DNA from: Kribbella sandramycini
GTDB lineage: Bacteria; Actinomycetota; Actinomycetes; Propionibacteriales; Kribbellaceae
DNA length: 64,000 bases
NCBI RefSeq assembly: GCF_013131805.1
Contig: NZ_JABJRC010000003.1
Location: 496,001-560,000 of the forward strand
Reading direction: 5' to 3'
Shown: positions 59,980-64,000 of the stretch, in pieces
Layout of the letters: each line of letters starts with the position of its first letter
Numbering within the stretch: the first letter of the stretch is position 1
The notes under the pieces: generated by a model
Seen by the model: only the letters and a program-made list of their open reading frames with translations
The model's database searches: none
What the model was told of the DNA's origin: nothing
Position numbers and translations under genes: made by a program

Positions 59980-61029
59980 TCAGGCCTGCCGGATGATCCG
60001 TCGGCAGCGGCGTTCGAGCAGGTTGACCGGGAGCCAGAAGTTCTTGAACTTCGGGTTCCGGGTCTGCTTGTGGTGGTAGCGGTAGTAGATCTGCTGCGCG
60101 ATCGCGGCCAGCCGGAAGAGCCCGAAAACCTCGTAGAACGCCCAGTTCTCCGGTTTCAAACCGGACTGTTCGGTGTAGTAGGCAACGATCTCCGCGCGGG
60201 TCAGCATCCCCGGCGCATCCGAGGGCTGCAGCCGGAATCGGCGGAACGCCCAATCGTCATCCGTCTGAACCCAATAGGCCAACGCACTGCCGAGATCCAT
60301 CAGCGGATCGCCGAGCGTGGCCAGCTCCCAGTCCAGAATGCCGGCCACGTGTTGCGGTTCGTCGGGGTCGAGGACGACGTTGTCCAGCCGAAAGTCGTTG
60401 TGGATCACGCAGATCCGGGCGTCGGCCGGCTGGTTCGCGGCCAGCCAGGCCATCACCTTCTCGAAGCTGGGCACGTTCCACGTCTTGGCCTTGCGGTACC
60501 GCTCCGACCAGCCGCTGACCTGACGCCCGACGTACCCCTCGCCGCGGCCGAGGTCGGACAGACCGGCGGCCGCCGGGTCGACCGCGTGCAGCTCGACGAG
60601 GGTGTCGATCAGCGTGAAGCCGAGCTGCCGGGTCTGCGCGGTGGTCAGCTCGACGCCGAGCGCGGACCGGCGTGGGATCGTGCCCGCAACCCGCTCCATC
60701 ACGTAGAAGTCGGAGCCGAGTACCGACTCATCGGTGCAGTGAGCAACCATCGTCGGCACGTACCGGAAGACCGGCTTGAGCGCGGCCTGGATCCGGAACT
60801 CGCGGCCCATGTCGTGGGCGCTCTTCGCCTTGGTGCCCGCGGGCGGACGGCGCAGGATCAGCTCCTGCCCGGGGTAGCTGAGCAGGTAGGTCAGGTTCGA
60901 CGCGCCGCCGGAGAACTGCTTGACCTCCGGAACACCTGGCGGCAGCTCGGTCTGCTGCCGTAACCAGGTGTCCATCGCGGCGACGTCGAACGCGTCCTCG
61001 GCTCGGACGGCGCGAGCGCCGTCACCCAT
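59980..61029 (-). CDS. APH-type phosphotransferase (ACAD10/11 kinase-domain or LvaA-like)
   Basis: 349 residues from the ATG at 61029. The small lobe has FSGGASNLTYLLSYPG; the Brenner motif is CVIHNDFRLDNVVLD and the metal-binding DFG equivalent is GILDWELATLGDPLMDLG. This is the aminoglycoside-phosphotransferase-like kinase found as a domain of human ACAD10/11 and as LvaA in Pseudomonas levulinate catabolism, where it phosphorylates 4-hydroxyacyl-CoA. It overlaps the SDR stop by eight bases, in an operon with an acyl-CoA dehydrogenase. Confidence 0.88.
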   Translation of the reverse strand: MGDGARAVRAEDAFDVAAMDTWLRQQTELPPGVPEVKQFSGGASNLTYLLSYPGQELILRRPPAGTKAKSAHDMGREFRIQAALKPVFRYVPTMVAHCTDESVLGSDFYVMERVAGTIPRRSALGVELTTAQTRQLGFTLIDTLVELHAVDPAAAGLSDLGRGEGYVGRQVSGWSERYRKAKTWNVPSFEKVMAWLAANQPADARICVIHNDFRLDNVVLDPDEPQHVAGILDWELATLGDPLMDLGSALAYWVQTDDDWAFRRFRLQPSDAPGMLTRAEIVAYYTEQSGLKPENWAFYEVFGLFRLAAIAQQIYYRYHHKQTRNPKFKNFWLPVNLLERRCRRIIRQA

Positions 61030-61852
61030 GGGTGGTGCCGCCGCCGGGCGTCTCCGCGACAGAGGTGGCGTCGCGGTCGGCCCGAACGGCGCGTGCGGTT
61101 GCCTTGGCGGCAATCTTGTTCATCTGGCGGTCGTAGAGCGGGCGGGCCCAGCGCTTGGTCAGGTAGGCCATCCGGGCCGGGCGATCGGGGACGATCAGGA
61201 AGCGCCGCTTCGCGATCCCGGCCAGGACGACGGTCGCGATGTCGTCGGCCGAGCGCGGCGACTTCTCGATCAGTTGGCGGGCCGACATCCGCATCGCCCG
61301 GTCCGCACCCTGGAACGAGTCGGCCAGGTTCGTGCGGAAGAACGACGGGCAGATCACCGACACCGCGATCCCGAACGGCTTCAGCTCGTGGGACAACGTC
61401 TCGGACAGCGCGACCACGCCGGCCTTGACGGTGTTGTACGAGCTCATCATCGGCGGATGGACCAGCCCGGCCACCGAGGCGGTGTTGACGATCTGGCCGG
61501 AGCGCTGCCGCTTGAAGAGCGGGGTGAACGCCCGGCAGCCGCGGACGACGCCCATCAGGTTGATGTCGACGACGCGATCCCACTCGTCGAGGGTCTCGAC
61601 GTCGATCCGGCCGCCGGTGGCGATCCCGGCGTTGTTGACCAGGATGTCGAGACCGCCCCACTGCTCCTCGCACCAGGCGACCGCGGCCGCCCAGTCCTCG
61701 GGGCTGCGGACGTCCAGGCGGAGATACGGGCCGTCGCCGGCGTACGTCGTACCGATGTCGGTCCGGAGGACTTGGTGGCCAGCGGCAACGAACTTCTCGA
61801 CCAGGGCGGCGCCGAGACCACTCGCACCGCCGGTCACCAGAATCCTGCTCAC
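61022..61852 (-). CDS. SDR family oxidoreductase
   Basis: 276 residues from a GTG that overlaps the acyl-CoA dehydrogenase stop (GTGA, 61849-61852). VTGGASGLGAALVEKF, VNNAGIATGG, NTASVAGLVHPPMMSSYNTV with YNTVK, and a C-terminal extension (about 235-276) typical of SDRs that act on acyl-CoA or lipid substrates. It resembles LvaD-like enzymes by context only. Confidence 0.88.
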   Translation of the reverse strand: MSRILVTGGASGLGAALVEKFVAAGHQVLRTDIGTTYAGDGPYLRLDVRSPEDWAAAVAWCEEQWGGLDILVNNAGIATGGRIDVETLDEWDRVVDINLMGVVRGCRAFTPLFKRQRSGQIVNTASVAGLVHPPMMSSYNTVKAGVVALSETLSHELKPFGIAVSVICPSFFRTNLADSFQGADRAMRMSARQLIEKSPRSADDIATVVLAGIAKRRFLIVPDRPARMAYLTKRWARPLYDRQMNKIAAKATARAVRADRDATSVAETPGGGTTHG

Positions 61853-63099
61853 TTGGCGGCCTCTTCTTCCTTGCGCTCGGCCAGGTAGCGGGCGAGCTCG
61901 ATGCGGGCGACGACGCCGCGGTGCACCTCGTCGGGACCGTCGGCGAGGCGGAGCGCGCGGGCGCTGGTCCAGGCGGCGGCGAGCGGGTAGTCGTCGGAGA
62001 GACCCCCGCCACCGTGCAGCTGCATCGCCATGTCGATCACGTCCTGCGCCATCCGCGGCGCGACGACCTTGATCTGGCTGACCTCGCTGAGCGCGCCCTG
62101 CAGGCCGACGGTGTCGAGCAGGTACGCCGTCTGCAACACCAGCAGGCGAGCCTGGTTGATCGCGATCCGGGCGTCGGCGACGCGCTCCCGGTTGCCGCCG
62201 AGGTTGACCAGCGGCTTTCCGAACGCGTGCCGGCTCGTACCGCGCTGCAGCGCGAGCTCGAGCGAACGCTCGGCCAGGCCGATCAGCCGCATGCAGTGGT
62301 GCACCCGCCCCGGGCCGAGGCGACCCTGCGCGATCTCGACCGCGCGGCCCGGCCCGACCAGGATATTGCCGGCCGGCACCCGGACGTCGGTGAACGACAC
62401 CTCGCCGTGGCCGAACGGCTCGTCGTACCGGCCCATTGCCGGTAGCAACCGCTCGACCTTCACCCCGGGGGTGTCCCGCGGGACGAGCACCATCGTGTGC
62501 CGGTTGTAGCGGTGCGCCTCGGGGTCGGTGAGCCCCATGAAGATCAGCAGCTCGCAGTCGGGGTGGCCGACGCCGGTGCTCCACCACTTGCGGCCGTTGA
62601 TGACGACCTCGTCGCCGTCCGGGATCGCGGTCGCGGCCATGTTGGTCGCGTCCGAGGAGGCGACATCCGGCTCGGTCATGCAGAAGGCGGATCGGATCGT
62701 GCTGTCCAGCAGCGGTTTCAGCCACTGCTCCTTCTGCGCCGCGGTGCCGTAGCGCAGCAGAACTTCCATGTTGCCGGTGTCGGGCGCGTTGCAGTTGAAG
62801 ATGTACGGCGCGATGAACGAGCGACCGGTCAGCTCGGCGATCGGGGCGTAGTCGACATTCGACAGGCCCTCGCCGTACTGCTCGTTACCGGGCTCGGCCG
62901 GTGGGAGGAACAGGTTCCACAGACCCTGGGCGCGGGCCTTGCTCTGCAGCTCCTTGAGCACGGGCTGCGGTTGCCACGGATCGGCAGCGGCCAGGGTCGC
63001 GGCGTGCAGTTGCGCCTCGACCGGCTCGATCTCGGTCCGGATGAACTCCTCGACCCGCCCGATCAGATCCTGAGCACGGGCGGACGGTTCGAACCCCAT
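61849..63099 (-). CDS. Acyl-CoA dehydrogenase (ACAD10/11-like)
   Basis: 416 residues from the ATG at 63099 with AAGGAG six bases upstream. FCMTEPDVASSDATNMA, INGRKWWSTGVGHP, GRVHHCMRLIGLAERSLEL, RHAFGKPL and QLHGGGGLSDDYPLA are the FAD and acyl-CoA motifs of the ACAD10/11-type subgroup. First gene of the six-gene operon. With the kinase downstream it may eliminate phosphate from 4-phosphohydroxyacyl-CoA rather than simply desaturate acyl-CoA. The frame is open further upstream, but that part is non-coding repeat. Confidence 0.92.
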   Translation of the reverse strand: MGFEPSARAQDLIGRVEEFIRTEIEPVEAQLHAATLAAADPWQPQPVLKELQSKARAQGLWNLFLPPAEPGNEQYGEGLSNVDYAPIAELTGRSFIAPYIFNCNAPDTGNMEVLLRYGTAAQKEQWLKPLLDSTIRSAFCMTEPDVASSDATNMAATAIPDGDEVVINGRKWWSTGVGHPDCELLIFMGLTDPEAHRYNRHTMVLVPRDTPGVKVERLLPAMGRYDEPFGHGEVSFTDVRVPAGNILVGPGRAVEIAQGRLGPGRVHHCMRLIGLAERSLELALQRGTSRHAFGKPLVNLGGNRERVADARIAINQARLLVLQTAYLLDTVGLQGALSEVSQIKVVAPRMAQDVIDMAMQLHGGGGLSDDYPLAAAWTSARALRLADGPDEVHRGVVARIELARYLAERKEEEAAK

Positions 63100-63161
63100 C
63101 GCACTCCTTCCGGGTTCCCTGGCGGGGTACCGCCGGGTACGGGTTGACCGTAGCGCACCAT

Positions 63162-63176
63162 TTGAGCAATGCTCAA
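63162..63176. promoter_or_regulatory. TetR operator overlapping the tetR start
   Basis: TTGAGCA (63162-63168), A, TGCTCAA (63170-63176) is a perfect 7-1-7 inverted repeat between the divergent acyl-CoA operon and TetR gene, and includes the annotated ATG of the latter. It is the likely binding site of this TetR protein. Confidence 0.7.
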
Positions 63177-63768
63177 CAGTGTGGACAACAGATTGACCGC
63201 GGAGGAGCGGAAGAAGCAGCTCGTCAAGATCGGCTTGATGATGTTGCGCGATCAACCGATCCACGAATTGTCGATCGATGCCATCGCCGGCCAGGCCGGG
63301 ATCTCCCGCAGTCTGCTGTTCCACTACTTCCCCAGCAAGCGCGACTACTACGTCGCGGTGATCTCCGCGGCCGGTCGGCGGCTGCTCCGGGTGACCAAGC
63401 CCGACGACGAGCTCGCGCCGGATGCCGCGCTGCGGGAGATGCTGGTCCAGTTCGTCGCATTCATCTCGCGCCGGCGGACGGCGTACATCTCGTTCGTCCG
63501 CGGCGCGGCCGGCGGTGACGACTACGCCGTCGAGGTGTACGACGACACCCGGATCGGGCTCTGCCGCCGGATCCTCGGCTTCCTCGGCACACCCGAGGTG
63601 GCCGACAACCGCGGCTCCGCCGAGTACCTCCGCATCCACGCCTGGCTCGGCTACACCGAGGATCTGGCGATCGAGTGGTCCGGCCTGGCCGAGGACGCCC
63701 GCCCGATGACCGCCGACGAGCTCATCGACCACGCCATCGACGCCCTCCACACCCTCCGCAAGCTCTGA
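63169..63768 (+). CDS. TetR family transcriptional regulator
   Basis: 199 residues. Helix-turn-helix at about 37-58 (IDAIAGQAGISRSLLFHYFP); the C-terminal ligand domain is helical. The ATG at 63169 lies in the palindrome, while an in-frame GTG at 63181 is an alternative start. Divergent from the acyl-CoA operon, which it probably represses in response to an acyl-CoA. Confidence 0.88.
   Translation: MLNSVDNRLTAEERKKQLVKIGLMMLRDQPIHELSIDAIAGQAGISRSLLFHYFPSKRDYYVAVISAAGRRLLRVTKPDDELAPDAALREMLVQFVAFISRRRTAYISFVRGAAGGDDYAVEVYDDTRIGLCRRILGFLGTPEVADNRGSAEYLRIHAWLGYTEDLAIEWSGLAEDARPMTADELIDHAIDALHTLRKL
63180..63188 (-). other. DnaA-box-like 9-mer
   Basis: TGTGGACAA, exact complement of TTGTCCACA, immediately after the TetR operator. 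Confidence 0.35.
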
Positions 63769-63785
63769 CCCCACCACCGCCTTTC

Positions 63786-63890
63786 CTGGGCCCGCCCATC
63801 CGTTTGCTGGGCCCACCCACCCGTTTGCTGGGCCCACCCACCCGTTTGCTGGGCCCACCCACCCGTTTGCTGGGCCCACCCACCCGTTTG
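63786..63890. repeat. Five tandem copies of a 21-bp repeat
   Basis: The unit CTGGGCCCACCCACCCGTTTG is repeated at 63786, 63807, 63828, 63849 and 63870; the first copy has two substitutions. It continues in degenerate form to about 63910. Its complement contains CCCAGCAAACGGGTGG, nearly the start of the 62-bp unit at 9761. The remaining bases to 64000 show no gene. Confidence 0.9.
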
Positions 63891-64000
63891 CTGGGTCGGC
63901 CCACCCGAGGCAGGGTCGGCCCATTGCCTGCGATGGGTAAACCCCTCCGATCGTGGGTCAGTCCAGCAAGCGCCTTCGTAAGCAGCTAAGGGAGGGCCAT

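Noticed and set aside
63722..63924. Repeat protein encoded by the 21-bp array on the minus strand
   Set aside because: The frame is open only because 21 is divisible by three; no start signal was seen, and the related 62-bp array is non-coding.

Overview
The window is high-GC actinobacterial DNA: codons end mostly in G or C, GTG starts are common, and many genes join through 4-base ATGA or GTGA overlaps. Gene content and order (rpsF-ssb-rpsR-rplI, a FemX-type enzyme beside an alanine-racemase-like protein, PadR-ino1 near a class A penicillin-binding protein) fit a filamentous actinomycete such as Kribbella or a relative. The genus is an inference. The ssb/rplI block normally lies near the replication origin; five exact DnaA-box 9-mers and one parS-like palindrome agree with that.

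Layout. 1-3194 (minus): a membrane operon resembling parts of a type IV secretion apparatus, running off the left edge. 3447-5110 (plus): a membrane-anchored beta-propeller protein coupled to a tiny secreted proline-rich repeat peptide. 5632-7390 (minus): ribosomal proteins S6, S18, L9 and SSB. 7600-10008: a DUF4241 protein, endonuclease IV with a DNA-damage-type promoter, a small membrane protein and a 62-bp tandem repeat. 10117-15407: methyltransferase, MFS exporter, PhoX-like phosphatase, and a TetR/SDR unit facing a second SDR across two palindromic operators. 15463-17599: FemX-type and alanine-racemase-like enzymes. 17600-21762: exported amidohydrolase, truncated methyltransferase under a MerR-type promoter, MFS exporter and LysR regulator. 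21752-30570: sugar and glycolipid genes (UDP-sulfoquinovose-synthase-like enzyme, GtrA, a GT-C/GT2 fusion, a sugar epimerase) and a large secreted GH92 mannosidase.

30592-35512 (minus): an ECF sigma factor with a membrane partner, a structured intergenic element, a mannosyltransferase-like protein and a class A PBP. 35633-40963: short-chain fatty acid transporter, PadR-ino1, DUF72 protein, and a 50-residue protein overlapping a putative HExxH metallopeptidase. 41682-46476: M20 amidohydrolase, two tandem secreted metzincins and a YciI protein. 46478-49372: alcohol dehydrogenase, thioesterase and MFS protein. 49274-56506: a MacAB-like export operon with a lipoprotein, divergent from a two-component system. 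56621-57636: YjbR-like protein and a membrane-anchored protein. 57620-63768: a six-gene acyl-CoA dehydrogenase/kinase/SDR catabolic operon and a divergent TetR gene. The right edge carries a 21-bp tandem repeat related to the one at 9.8 kb.

Functional themes are envelope work (PBP, FemX-type enzyme, alanine-racemase-like protein, glycosyltransferases, exporter with its sensor), secretion of hydrolases, and acyl-CoA catabolism. The best candidates for undescribed biology are the small-protein/HExxH pair, the exporter whose sensor and lipoprotein share a cysteine motif, the kinase-plus-dehydrogenase operon resembling 4-hydroxyacid pathways, the secreted repeat peptide, and the three-hairpin element before the sigma factor. 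No tRNA, rRNA, CRISPR array or intact insertion sequence was seen.
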